This document shows, piece by piece, positions 30,376-42,353 of a DNA stretch of 64,000 nt (its first letter is position 1; every line of letters begins with the position of its first letter). The DNA comes from Saxidomus purpurata. Taxonomy: Eukaryota; Mollusca; Bivalvia; Venerida; Veneridae. The position numbers were made by a program, and so were the translations under genes. Location of the stretch: contig JAFMSR010000010.1 in assembly GCA_022818135.1 (NCBI GenBank), forward strand, positions 35,342,982 to 35,406,981, given 5' to 3'. Below the pieces are notes generated by a model. That model did not search any database, was not told where the DNA came from, and was given only the letters and a program-made list of their open reading frames with translations.

Positions 30376-30728
30376 ATGAAACAATTTAACATTGTGTATA
30401 GATATTTGAGCAGTGTTTTTGCTGCTCCTTTAGCAATTGAAGACAATAGGATTAATTTCAACAAACTGTAAATGAAGAAATTGAAACCTGAATAAACGTA
30501 TTTCAAATTAAGTCGTGGTCAAAGTAAAAATTGTCCAAATTCATAAAAATGTGAACATTTAGATGTAGGTGTTGACACTGTGTTAGCAAATAAATCATAA
30601 ACTTTGAAAAATTTACTTTTGCTCTTCATCTCTTGTAGATCATGATTTTATTGATTTCAGTACATGTTTTGATTATTCCAATAACATTGAATTAAATTTG
30701 TTTAATGCACTTAAAACAATCATTTCAG

Positions 30729-30818
30729 AGCTGATCCAGAGAAGACATGGCCATATATCAGACCATCAATGGTCAATGTGAAGCTTAGTGAGCTGTTTAA
30801 GCCATCAAGAAATTAATT
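30729..30818 (+). pseudogene. possible terminal exon of the BEN-like gene
   Basis: After ACAATCATTTCAG one frame reads ADPEKTWPYIRPSMVNVKLS-ELFKPSRN-stop. [KT]-x-W-x-x-I...N-x-K-L resembles the last helix of BEN domains. Its phase does not fit a direct join to the 30.1-kb exon, so an exon is missing or one of the two is degraded. Confidence 0.35.
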
Positions 30819-31344
30819 TTTGTTTTATTGTTTCAAATTAATTATATCATATTTAAGATTAAATCTGATCACTGTTCAAGAACTACTTATTTTTTTTATT
30901 TTACCGAGATAATTTTTTTTAGAGATACAGTAAATTCCAACCTTGATATGCATGGAGACACATAGATCAGAGGCCATCTTTACAGACGTCCAAAGTATTT
31001 TCTTAGGTTGGCAGAGGTCTTGCTCAAGGCATTTTGGGGGGACAATTCCAAATAACCTTGGTCACAATACTCCCAGGTTTCCAAGGTTTCAAAAATATTG
31101 TACTTAATGTCCAAGGATAAATTACTATAAAGTTTCCAAGTACATGTCCGAGCATTTTCCTTGGAATATGTCCCTGCCTTTGTTTACTTTGATTTTCATT
31201 AGATTTAAGAATACCTTGGAAAAGTATCTAACCAATACCTCCAAAGTTTTTTTCCATGAACATGCAATTACTTTATTTTTCCTGGGAAACCTAGGAAATT
31301 TTACAGCAGGGTGCTTGGAAGGGACAACGGAAAACGTTCAACTG

Positions 31345-31705
31345 TCAAAATGATTAAGGGGGCTGGAACAGATACAAAACCCAACCAAGAAGTCAGCAAT
31401 GATTCAAAACCAAAGCTTTCTCTGGAAGAGCAGATGCAGGTTGTTCTAAGCTAGAAAAGATGGAAGCTAGACTGGAAAGACAGAGTTACAACACAGGCAG
31501 CAATTGTTATAACAGGCCAAAGGCCAAGTACACTGGTTGTTACATTTGCAAATCAAATGGAGCATTTTGCAAGTAGCTGACCTAAGAAGCAGACCAATAG
31601 AAAGGCAACAAAGTAGGAAAACTCGAGTCCACTTGTGGCCAGCAGTTAGTGGAGGAAAATTGGCCGGACAACACAGATGCACCACCAACTAATTTCTTAA
31701 ATTAA
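31345..31705 (+). pseudogene. retrotransposon gag C-terminal fragment
   Basis: KPKLSLEEQMQ, LEKMEARLERQSYNTG and YTGCYICKSNGAFCK in neighbouring frames: a short coiled segment followed by a damaged zinc knuckle (C-x2-C then no H/C). Consistent with the tail of a Ty3/gypsy Gag such as the one at 36.1 kb. Confidence 0.4.
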
Positions 31706-32080
31706 ATAGATCAGTTAGCATACATTGATGTTTTGGACAATTGCTTACACACAAATAATATACTAGGTCAAGATGTGGTACTACTGTTAAATCTTGTTAA
31801 CTTATTATTATGTCAGTTTGCTATTAGCTAATGTTCTCTATGTACTTGTAACACCCAACTATATATATAGTTTCTTGTGTCTTGTAACAAGTCAAACAGT
31901 TATAATGTTAGTCTATGTAAAAGTATTTAGGAGTCTCACACCTAAATATAGCACAAATTATGTCACTTCACGTGCATGTGACGTAAATTAACAAAGTAAT
32001 CAACAGATTTTTTTGAATTTCTGGAATATTTTATTACTGTCAATATCTAGACTCTATAAAAATGGAGAATTGTTTTCAAA
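31706..32080. other. AT-rich, no gene seen
   Basis: Short hydrophobic frames only, as expected by chance in AT-rich DNA. Confidence 0.35.
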
Positions 32081-32094
32081 AAGTAGAAAAATGC

Positions 32095-32430
32095 CTCTAA
32101 AAAAGGTCAATTTGTATAGATGGGGGCTGCATAGAGTAGGTGAGGTACATAGAAAGTTATGGCTATTGCACCAAACGCCAAACCTGGCCTGATGGTACAG
32201 TTCAGCTTAAAAGGGTTCACCATCTGGCATTCATGGTTCATCACAAACTTTTCAGGGAAGAGCTTCCCCAAACAGAATTATGTTGATGGTACCCCTCTGG
32301 ATGTCAGCCACCTGGTGCCACAATAAGAAATGCATCCAACCAAAACATCTTGTTTTAGAATGCCATCAAGTAAATTGAGAAAGAAATAGGTGCAATGTCA
32401 TGCATCACTGTTAAGGCCCGCACCTGCCTG
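32095..32430 (+). pseudogene. His-Me-finger endonuclease zinc-loop-like fragment
   Basis: RQTWPDGTVQLKRVHHLAFM, VHHKLFREELP; then, after one shift near 32285, DVSHL and CHNKKCIQPKHLVLECHQVN. The S-H-L-C-H-N-x-x-C-[IV]-x-P-x-H-L-x-L-E-x-x-x-x-N pattern is the zinc-binding loop of the homing-endonuclease/His-Me-finger superfamily (zf-His_Me_endon type). The Cys/His ligands survive across the frameshift. No adjoining catalytic domain or host intron is recognisable. Confidence 0.55.
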
Positions 32431-32469
32431 CCTGTTTTTTTTCAGAGTTGAGACTGTCATGTGTCTGTG

Positions 32470-32650
32470 TCTTAGTTTATACTAATTTATTTTAGCTTGA
32501 TTGTGAAGAAAGCTTTAAGCTTATCGAGTCAATCTCGAGTCCGCTTCATTGAAAAACCAGTACTGGTGTCATATGAGGTACCGTCGTGACCTTGGTGGGG
32601 CTCGAACCCGCAACCTCCGGGATGAGCATGGTCTTGTGTGGATATACTTG
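32470..32650 (-). repeat. tRNA-derived SINE-like element, copy 1
   Basis: The minus strand contains GGTTGCGGGTTCGAGCCCC (B box) and a tail with ACCAGTACTGGTTTTTCAA and GACTCGAGATTGACTCGATA. A close copy lies at 59340-59522 (minus strand), which preserves the A-box end; here the tRNA head is truncated. Confidence 0.6.
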
Positions 32651-32938
32651 GTATAGTTGTTTGATGACTTTTTGTTAGGTTGGTTTTTCTGGATTTTGTC
32701 TTTTTCAGATCGTGTACTAGTTGCAAGTGAATGTTTTTACTTTCACCTGATCTCTTTCATACAATTTGTATTATAAGTTCGCTAGATTTTCTCATGCCCT
32801 TTGCCTTATTCAGTACTGACCATGCTCTCTGTTTCTGCATTTCAGTAGGTCACATAATACAAAGTTTAAACTTCGTACTTTTATATCAATTTTATTTAAA
32901 ACATTGATGTTCTGTTTAACTATAAAAATTGATACTTG

Positions 32939-33285
32939 TAAAATTATAACTGACAAATTTAGTTAAGGTCATTTAAGGGACAATCTTTACATAAATTTTG
33001 CAAAAAGGAAGACAAAGTACATTTAAACTCTTGTCTTATAATTCCAGGATCAGCTGTACAGCTAAGTAAAGTAAAGTGAAGATTTTACAATTCCAGCAAG
33101 CTTCTATTTTGTAAGCTGTATACTGTGGAAGAATATAGAGGCAGAAGCCCAACTGGCAATCAGGCCAACAAAAACATGCCAGCTAGGCTTGCTCTGCAAG
33201 ATCACAGGAAACTCAAAGTCAACCATGATATGCATGGAGATTCATAGATGAGAGGCCATCTTTTCAGGTGTCCAAGGTATAACCA
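32939..33285 (+). pseudogene. BEN-like exon, copy 2 (duplicated, damaged)
   Basis: Near-copy of 30056-30345 fused, after a ~600-bp deletion relative to the original, to the counterpart of 30940-30990 (tgatatgcatggaga...). DQLYS is followed by a stop and small indels, so the exon is dead. Confidence 0.6.
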
Positions 33286-33289
33286 GAAA

Positions 33290-33760
33290 CGGACCATAAA
33301 ACAGAAATTTTCTACTAAAGAGGAACTGTTCATGATTCTTGTCCATCTTGGACGGTTTGTGAGAGATATAGCAGAGCGGTTTGGAATATCACAGGGATAC
33401 TTCTTCAATATCTTCACCACATGGATTTATTTCTTACACGATGAACTGCCATAGTTGCTCCCTTACCCCTCTCAGAACTTAACCAGGAAAATACGCCCTT
33501 AGAATTTGAGCAATACCTAACTACCAGAGTCATAATAGACTGTACAGAAATATATATTGAAGTACAAAGTGTAATGTCAACGCAGTCCAAGACCTGGTTA
33601 AGCTATAAACATCATAATACTTTTAAGGTATTAGTGAGAGTAAGTGCAAATGGTGTAATGACATATATTTCAGGTCTCCAGGGACAAAGTTATGGCAAAC
33701 AAGGGTTTTGACATTGAAAATTTACTCCCAGAAGGTGTTGCAACATTCCTCCATACTTTT
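33290..33760 (+). pseudogene. IS5/Harbinger-like transposase fragment (HTH + DDE start)
   Basis: First frame: KEELFMILVHLGRFVRDIAE, RFGISQGYFFNIFTTWIYFL-HDEL, a helix-turn-helix_4 domain (L-A-x-R-F-x-[IV]-S...[IV]-F-x-T-W-[IL]-x-x-L). After a broken linker: TRVIIDCTEIYIEVQSVMST, WLSYKHHNTFKVLVRVSANG, with I-I-D-C-T-E giving the first catalytic Asp and Y-K-x-H-N-T-x-K-x-L-V, as in DDE_4 transposases. Several shifts; later DDE residues missing. Confidence 0.6.
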
Positions 33761-33799
33761 TGGCTTGTTCCACAAGATACACTGATATAACTGGTGAAT

Positions 33800-33892
33800 T
33801 TTAGTTATCTTTTGAAGCAAAATGTTGACAGACGACGGACAATCATACAACCTAAAAGCTCACCCAGGTACAAAGTGCCAGGTGAGCTAAAA
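33800..33892 (+). repeat. ACAAGAGGGCC-family 3' end
   Basis: Ends GTGCCAGGTGAGCTAAAAA. Confidence 0.6.
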
Positions 33893-35500
33893 AGCAAGAC
33901 AGATCATTGACTTGCAGGGTAAGTACTATTGCAGGCAACTGTCAATATAGCAGAACATTACAGGTTCATAAAAAATATAAAAGGCACTGCAGCCTTTTGG
34001 AAAGACCAACTGTACAATTTGCAGCGGCAAAATGTGTTTATTAGGACCACCAACGTTTTTCGCTTCCCTCAGTAGAAATGACAATCATTGGATTGATACA
34101 AATTCATAAATCCAACATTAACCAATGACAAACGCCCGTTGTGCTAAAATCCAGTTTACAGTGCAATCTACCTCTGAAATCAATCAAACTCCCTATCAAA
34201 CTGATGAATTTGAAGACTCCAGCAGCAATTTCTGAAAATGTGGATTGCCAAACATTAAGAAATTTGAAAAATAGGATGATATGATTCAGCCTATTGCTTC
34301 AGACGTGAAAGAAAAGAATATTTTCCCCAAAAATATCTTACTTTTTTATCCAAAAAATTTACCTTGAAAAGGATACTTGCAAAAGGTATATCATATTTTG
34401 CCAGTCAATAAAAACATGTAGAGAAACATTCACTATGTTCAGACTTGAATTAGGTAGACATCAAGTATATAGAAATGTTCCATTCCAACACATCAGATTT
34501 AGCCAATCATCCGTGAGTCAACATACCCTATTCAATTTATCAGAGCAAAAGTGGCACACACAACCTGTCATATCAATGTTGATTTCAAGAAAAATATGGT
34601 TCCACTGGTTAGCACTAGCCTCGGATGATAAATTTCAGCATGATTTACCCTTTATATCTCCCAAACATACAGTACACTTTTTTGGCATGGCAGCCTCCAT
34701 TTTGTCAAATTTTCTGAGACTCTCCACATCGCAAAAACCTCCTTTTTTATAACGATCTATTTCATTTGACGAAAAATACTAATGCATATTCGTTTATTAT
34801 GAAGATGCACTAGCCAATTTTCTGACGATGGTATTGCTAAGATAAAAAAGTATGCCAGGTTTGAAGTAAATATGTTAAATGGTATAGAAGATAATATCAT
34901 TTATACAAAAACTTTAATCAAAGCAGACGGCAATGCCGAAGAAGACTAAGATGAGCTAATAAACAAGAGGGCCTTGAACTTGAAACACCCATTGATCCCT
35001 ATATAATTACTATTACAAGTATTTCGCATAATTGCATCATTTTTAAAATCAGTTCCACTTAAGTTGGGCTTAAATGCATATCCCGTTGTCTGAAAACTGT
35101 TGATCTTTCTTCGGTAAATCACAAAGACGCCAACAATTAGTAGCACGTGTACTGATCAGCTGTTTATGTTGTCACGGCCGCGAATAGCAGTACATAACGA
35201 TTACCCTGTCATATGAATTGCTCAGTTACCTGTAAACTGATAATGTTCTACTTGTTACACTTTTTACACACTGCATATAAAATATCTATGATTTAATTTT
35301 CATTTGTTCACAAACAGCAGGATTAAGCTGCATTGTACGCGCATATCTCTATCGAAGGTGGCTAGCAACGTCATATAATAGTTTTTGTGTCTCGTAAATT
35401 TGTAAAGTCTGAAACTCTTTTGTCCAGCATTTTACATGTTTCATTTCATACACTCTTTTCTTACACATTAGATAATTTTACATCTAGGTTTTCATTCATT
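33893..35500. other. non-coding, partly repeat-derived
   Basis: ggcaatgccgaagaagacta-agatgagctaat at 34930-34958 resembles the GC-rich tail plus GAGCTAA terminus of the ACAAGAG elements, and caagagggccttgaac at 34964 resembles their 5' motif, so one family end abuts another. No convincing gene. Confidence 0.35.
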
Positions 35501-35506
35501 TGCAAA

Positions 35507-35855
35507 ATGTCTCTGAAACGTAAAAGAAACTACTTGTCATCGTCTGACAATATTGAAGTTGTAAAATTACTCGAACAAAAAGTGCCGCAATCAGAATTTG
35601 CAAAAAAGATAGGCTGCTCCCAGTCGCAAGTTTCGCGCATTTCTACAAATCGAGAAAAAAATAAATCGGGATTTGAAACAAAATGTTAATCCAGACAGAA
35701 AAAGACACCGTTCAGGAAAAGATGTTGAGGTGAAGAAGGCATTATCCACCTGGTTTACCGATGCGAGAACCCGTGATATGCCAGTTTCTGGTCCTGTACT
35801 TGAACAGGAAGCAGCCGATTTTACGAAAAAACTCAATCAAAATCAGTCGAATATA
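35507..35855 (+). pseudogene. pogo/Tigger-type transposase N-terminus
   Basis: MSLKRKRNYLSSSDNIEVVK, LLEQKVPQSEFAKKIGCSQS, QVSRISTNREK is a psq/CENP-B-type HTH. After a shift near 35665: NPDRKRHRSGKDVEVKKALS, TWFTDARTRDMPVSGPVLEQ, EAADFTKKLNQ is the second CENP-B DNA-binding helix bundle. Everything after is absent. This is the half missing from the copy at 28.3 kb, though whether both belong to one subfamily cannot be judged here. Confidence 0.65.
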
Positions 35856-36084
35856 TTGTACCCTAGATCTACAACAACAGTATGTGTGAATGCCAAGTGT
35901 TTCCCACAAGCTGTTAATTTTCACGGGTTACTGTGCATTCTACTTTAAAATAGATCAAAGTATACATGTACTTGAACAATTACCAATACTAACAGCTGCT
36001 TTACAAAGTGATTAAATGATCAACAGGTACGAAATGTTATTCAACATGTGTTAATTTGTATTGAAACAAGATACAAATAATCAC

Positions 36085-36620
36085 TGCATGCTGTTTGGTG
36101 ACAGAAACGTGATGGCTCTTAACATCCAGCTGAAACACTTTGAAGCCAAGCCAGAGCACTGGCTTGAAACTTATGAAAACTATTGTAAGGCACTAAAAAT
36201 TGAGGGGGGACGCAAATGGTGCACATTCTTGTTAAATGTTGAAGGGTCATGCAGACAGCTGGTACAAGTCACTACCCACAGGCCCTAAAAGTGATTCACC
36301 TGCTATGATAACACAATTTAAAGAACAATTCAATGGATCTGATGGTCTGTCACCTAACACTGCCAAATACAGCATCAAGCAGTACAAGCATGAACTAGTC
36401 TGTGACTACATAACTAGAGTCAAAGAGGCAGCTTCACGTTCCAAAACTGCACCCTGGTACAATTGCTCATTTAGCCTCAGAAGAGTTTGTACCTTTATAC
36501 GAAAAACGTTCATGCCACAATCATCATTGAAAACACTGGAAGAGGTCCGACAAGCTGCTCTGTGGGCTCAGTCAAAGAGGGTCGTCCACAATGAAGGAGC
36601 TAATAATTGTATGTTGTAAC
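36085..36620 (+). pseudogene. Ty3/gypsy-type gag fragment, one frameshift
   Basis: FGDRNVMALNIQLKHFEAKP, EHWLETYENYCKALKIEG, then, after a shift near 36240, GHADSWYKSLPTGPKSD, MITQFKEQFNGSDG and CDYITRVKEAASRSK. W-L-x-x-[FY]-E-x-[YF]...G-x-A-x-x-W-[YF]...F-x-x-x-F...Y-[IV]-x-R-[VFI] is the classic retrotransposon Gag fold. It ends at 36617 without zinc knuckle, protease or RT. Confidence 0.6.
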
Positions 36621-38072
36621 AGTGGCTTAGAATGATAGCAAATGATTAGCAAACAACTGAACTATTACTACTTAATATGAACTATCAATCTGGTGCAAAC
36701 TGATGTAATCTCTTACATCATGAAGTATTTCTTGCACATTGTCATTGGTGATGCAAGCAAATCTAAAATGACTGTGTCTGTATTACTGTCCCATAAAATG
36801 ATTATGATAATATGTGGCGTGGAATGCAATTCTGGGGCTTCTGGACGTTGACGTCGTTATCGAGAAAACGCGAGATTAACAAGCGCCATTTTTTTCACTT
36901 GAATTTGGACACGTTTGCCTGAAAAAATGATCTGTAAACTTTCAAAGAATTACAGGTCGCTACTTTTAATCACTGCTTTACATGCAGTAACAATCAAGAA
37001 GTTTCATTTCGTGGTATACAACCTATGACAATTCAAATATCACAAGCTATTGATTAATCTGCTGAGTACCGATTACGTCATAAACGGTGTATTTCTGCGA
37101 AGGTCAAAGTGCTGAATAATTTAACTTTTTAAAGTCGATGGAAAGGTTAGATACGCATATATGTAGTTGATGTGGACGCTGGATGTGTTTATACCACATT
37201 CTTATCACGTAAGTATTTATTTTTCACCTGTTATTAGAGAACAATATCATTTTTTCAATATTTGTAGACCCGGAAGTAAGACTCACACCGAGGAATCGTG
37301 TAGCAACGGTTTGTTGATAGCAACCAAATTATGTTGATCACATACATTCAAATATACTGGCCCTATATATAATTAATTGTCGACCTGTGGCAATGAGCCA
37401 GGCTGAATGTTCACTGCCAAGAACAATTTCTTATACTGTCAAGGACTTTAACTTAGGTTTGGTTAGGTCAATCTGTGCTATAGTGGATGTCTGGTTGAAA
37501 AGGAATTCCAACAGCCTTAATCTTGCCAAGTTGGGCTAGCTCTTGACTTCATCGACATGGTTAGAATCCATGGAAAGATGGTACAGATTATGATGATTAT
37601 AAATATATTATGCGTGTATACTCTAACAGATATTATATGGTGCTGCTGTTGATGCTGAGTGATGATGATGATTTTGTTCAGAGCTAAAAGATTTATTTGA
37701 GAATGATAAAATACTTTGTAAATAAATCTAAAAAGGGTTCTTGTGGTTGCAGTAAATATCATGGTATATAAACTGCTTGTTCAAAACTTGTATATTTTAC
37801 TAATTTAGTAAACATACTGCATATGACCTACCTTTACCAAAGATACATGGATATGTCTGTATAGGAATCAGTTGGTCACAATCAAACTTTGAAGTGAAAC
37901 TGTCTGCATTTACACAGTAGGTATGGCACAAGAACTTGCTATAAATTACGGCCATGAACTGGTTAATTGTTCCCTGTGCTTGCATGCTTTATGAACTAAT
38001 ATCAAATTAAGTTCAACATTCACTTAGTATACTAATTGTGACATTATCTTTATAGAACTTTCTTTTGTTTAA
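36621..38072. other. unique AT-rich DNA; possible 5' exon with strong donor
   Basis: The 36830-37200 stretch is locally richer in CG dinucleotides (ggacgttgacgtcgttatcg) and ends in a strong donor TATCAC|GTAAGTATT at about 37208-37217, as expected for a promoter plus first exon. No long ORF. The rest shows nothing recognisable. Confidence 0.3.
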
Positions 38073-39685
38073 GGCATCCAATCATACAGACTAGATGCTG
38101 AATACAACTACCTATTTATCTTCATCAGTCTCAACAATTTGGCCCAAAATGGGACACCAAGGAAATGGCATGTGTCTGCTGTATGTGCTGAAGGACCAGA
38201 TACCATAAACAGAGCTTATACATGTATGTATATGTCCTTTTTGTTTCTTCATTTAAATATAACAAATGAAAAAGTAAATTTATGATTCAGATCTGCTTTT
38301 GAATTCTAACTTGCATAGTTTTTGCCAAAATTTGTTTCTCAGTGCTTGCTAGGCAGTCACAATTTCTGTTATATATACATTGTATTTTTTATAAAATGGC
38401 AGGAAAATGTATTTAGTTTTATACTTTTAAGTTTTTTCTTTTACAGAGACTCAGATATTCTACTTGATAGATGAAATTCCGTGCACTTGGAAGGCAGCAG
38501 AATGTACAATAAAATTCACAATACAGCTGAATGTCCAGCTGTAGATGCAAGATACACAAACTGTACTTCAGGTATTTATTTTTTATGGTCTGCAAGGGTT
38601 TCAAAAACTCCCAACAGTGCTTTTGTAACAAAACTCTATAACAATTGAATGCCATGGTATGATATATTGAGATTTAGAGTTTTGAATTAAGATAAAACAC
38701 ATATATTGGCTGACATAATACTCTTTTCATGCCATAATATCACATTTTTGCAGTATACATCTACTCCTTTGTAAACTTAATGCATTTATTCTCATACAAA
38801 AATTATGTATTAATTGCCTTTTACAGATGAAGACATGCATATAAAAGGATTGAACATACTTACATGTTAAAAAATTCCTAAAACAACATTCAATAGCAGA
38901 TCTTTATTTGATACTTTTGTGTCACTATTACTGTTGAACATATGTGTATGGTCTCAGAATACAAATTGATAATGTCAGTATCTGATACTTGCAGAGAGAT
39001 ACATTTTCAAATCTTCAGAATTATTGTATTGTATTTACTTTTGTTTTTCCATTTATTTTTAGATACATATTGACAATGCAGCTGGACAAAATTAATGATC
39101 TGTTTGCTTGGTAAGCAATATGGCTAAATTTATTAGGTAAGATTGCATGTCTATATAAAGAAGAAAAACAGGCTAAGTTGTTCAATTCATGTGCCCTCAT
39201 TTTATAACCAACAAATATACAGACACCTGATTCTTGTAATTTGTACCCAACACACTTGCATTAATTAATTATCTTTTGTTTGGGCTGTTTAAATTAGTAT
39301 GCTGGGATTTTATTATGAAAATGGAAAGAGAACTGAATAGCAGACTGTAGACTGATTAAACTTCATGGGTAGTCAGAGTAATCATTTTAAGTTCTAACTT
39401 GCTCACAGAGCTACCTGTTCTTTAAATGTTATGAACCTGAATTGTGTTATTTTTAGTGAGGGCATAGTTTTCTTTCAAACTGACACAACAACCTAGTGTT
39501 GAAAGTTAACCAGTTAGCTTCCTTACAGAAATCTAAGAAACATGTTCATATTTTAAAACATTCTGTGGCTATTTCTTAATAACTTCACTTTACATTTTTC
39601 ATCTGTAGCTCTTCTGTAAGAGAATCAGTTAGTCCATTCAACATTGAAGTCAAACTAAAGATGGGTGTTGTAAATGTATAGTGCA
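38073..39685 (+). other. possible short exons of an unidentified transcript
   Basis: Candidate exons bounded by good signals: about 38074-38224 (acceptor TTGTTTAAG, frame GIQSYRLDAEYNYLFIFIS, NLAQNGTPRKWHVSAVCAEG), about 38446-38572 (TTTTTACAG to TTCAG|GTATTT), 39061-39109 (TTTTTAG to CTTG|GTAAGC, YILTMQLDKINDLFAW) and from 39608 (ATCTGTAG, SSVRESVSPFNIEVKLKMGV-VNV-stop). Exon 2 has a stop in one of its two plausible frames. This may be a degenerate gene or a non-coding transcript; splice-site coincidence in AT-rich DNA is possible. Confidence 0.25.
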
Positions 39686-42185
39686 ATTATACAAAACCAT
39701 TTATTTGAAATTTGAATATTGTTAAACTTTGTTTCTAATATCAATTAAAAGCATTATTTTATTTGATCAAAATGCAATTAAATATAATCTTAGTTGCATG
39801 TAACTGGGGAATGTTTTAATTTTCAGGTATACTTGAGAGTATTATGTGGAGAATGTTGTTGGAAGGCACACAAAATTGCCCCAGATTGACTCTCAGTGTA
39901 TATAGTGAAATGGAGGGATTGCTGAAACTATGGACTATGTGACATTATCTCTAGGTGGCAACAATATACCATAAATTTATAGAGGATTGTGAAAGTGCTT
40001 TTTTAAGTTGGAAGTCATTTTTGAAAACTATTTTAAACTTGTCAAACAGTTACTAAAATTGTACACTTTTTTGTCAGTTAAACTGAGCCAGGTATTAACA
40101 CCTCAAAGGATTACATAAATTCTGAAGAGTTCAAATTTTAATTGTATTAAAGCAAATCCCTAAATAAGATGTAATGCCTGAAATTGATTGTGGTGTCTTA
40201 ATGCAATAAGTCAGTGGTATCTGTTTGAGCAGATTTTGTCATTTGTTTTTAAGTCTAACATGGCCAAAATACTGTGTATCCAAAATCAAGTGTTCCATTA
40301 CAGTTTGAAGTGAAGTTGTTTTTGTTACTTTACTTGCATTGTTCTGTTTCTATAAGAATTAGTGTTTTCCCATTTTAAACGGACACTTTCAATACTAATT
40401 CATTTAAAAGACATTGTTTTGCTTATGAATTAAATTCATTTAATTTACATTTTTCAACATAGTTTACTTGGCAATCTAGGCTAGAAAACTAAGAAAGCAA
40501 GAATACATAAAAGTATTCTGTAGTTGCTAGGTAACAAACTTGAAAATGGAAGTTTATTTTTAAAGTTTTATGCAGGAATCATTCATGTATATGTCACAGC
40601 TATATTATATGTTTATTGAGAAAAGTAGAATAATTTTGACTTATTTGACTTGCTGTCCAGTGACCACATGATTTAGAGCTGGTTGCCAACTTGCCAGGAA
40701 TTTTGCACATTAACTACTCTGTCTGATAAACATAAATCTCTTGATATAACTAAAATTTAACTCAAATTCTCATTACCGAATAGTTACATATCTGGCTGCC
40801 TATTCAGCTTATTGTTCGTATTGATACAAGTATTTCAGTCAGATTCCAAGCATTAAAACCTCTAAAAACTCAAATTTTGTGAAATATTCTTTGTTGCTAG
40901 GCAACATAAATGTATATGTAACTTCTGTGTTGATTGCCTTATGCAGTAATCATCATTTAATTTTATGAAGTCATGTTTGCAAAGAAAAACACTTGTTTAG
41001 AGCTTGTTGAATAATATAAAGCAAGCTCCTTATGTGCTGTGAATTCTGTAAGACATGCCATCTGTTGGTAAAATATTTTTCTTAGTATTCTTTCTATGAA
41101 AAGCTTATTAGCTTCAGAATACCTGCACATTTTGCATTGAAAATTCCCAGACTGTTTTAATAGACAGTGTTTTCAATTTATTTGCAAACAGAATTCTGTT
41201 TTGTGATAATTCTTTTTCAATTCCAGTAAATATATATTCGGTAGTTAGAAAAACAAATGAAATGTTCCACAGTTGCTAGGCAACATAACTATAAATACAT
41301 GTTTGTTTTGCAAGAAGTTACCTTTAAAATAATTTATGTCATACAATAAAGAAGAAGTGCTCAATTATATGTTTCTGTGTTCTATTTGCTATCGACAATA
41401 GGGTACTATTTAACCTACAAGAATGGAAGACAAAGGATTCAAAAATGACATTAAGATGTTACAGGTTTGTTCATGACTATAAACACAAAATCTGGCATAA
41501 CTTTGCTAATTTTCAAGATTGGACTCTCATATTTTCAGGTTTTACTTCAGAGACAACATAGATTGCAAATATGCAAAAACATAAAAATCTGTAATTTTGG
41601 CCAGAAGCCCCATTTTTGTATTCCATGACACATATGAGATTGGTGCATAAGTAAGTTATTCTTTTTCCCCACACACGATAGGAGAAATATCATAAGAGTG
41701 TCTTGCACATACTTATTCTAAGCAGATTAGAAAACGATTTCTCTTATATATATTTTAATAACATGTTTTTCACAATTGAAAACATGAAATAATTTATACT
41801 ATTATTATACATATTTTTTTCTTTACATATTCGTGCAAAATATTTTGGATATATATTAGTGTTATTATTTTATCAATCATCCGGATTCTACTAATTTTAT
41901 AAACCACGTGAATTTCACTAATGGCAGAGAGAAATTTCACATTTGACTTTTTTGATACAATTTTCAGCAAGTCTGAAAACGGACAGACTAAAGGAAAATG
42001 TCCAAGAAAGGTAAAAAGTTCGAAAGAGATAAACAAATATAAAACATGCGTTGTCCAATGATGACAGTACTCTTTCAAACAAAGGGACCAACTGCACTGT
42101 TGCTAATGAAAACATCTGTTCTGATGTATCAGAATCACATAGTACAATTACTAATATAACAACATCTGTTATGGTGGAGTTGTCT
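39686..42185. other. unique AT-rich DNA with three diverged ~375-bp repeats
   Basis: Contains GTTGCTAGG(C/T)AAC at 40523, 40893 and 41272 within loosely similar contexts. No coding signal. Confidence 0.4.
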
Positions 42186-42353
42186 AAAGTTAAAACAGGG
42201 AACACTACACCCTTATCAATTATTTGAATTAAAACTAACTTCACCAATTGTAATTCCAGCATTGGGGTACTCAAGATCTACAGAATGTAGATGTTCTTGT
42301 GATACGTCACTGGCTGAACAAGTCAGTCGTATTTGGTGCTGGATTGAAATGGT
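42186..42353 (+). other. possible exon, unrecognised
   Basis: Frame GTLHPYQLFELKLTSPIVIP, ALGYSRSTECRCSCDTSLAE, QVSRIWCWIEM ends at a near-consensus donor GAAATG|GTAAGTAC. Cysteine-rich C-x-C-x-C motif. No acceptor or upstream exon can be fixed. Confidence 0.3.
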
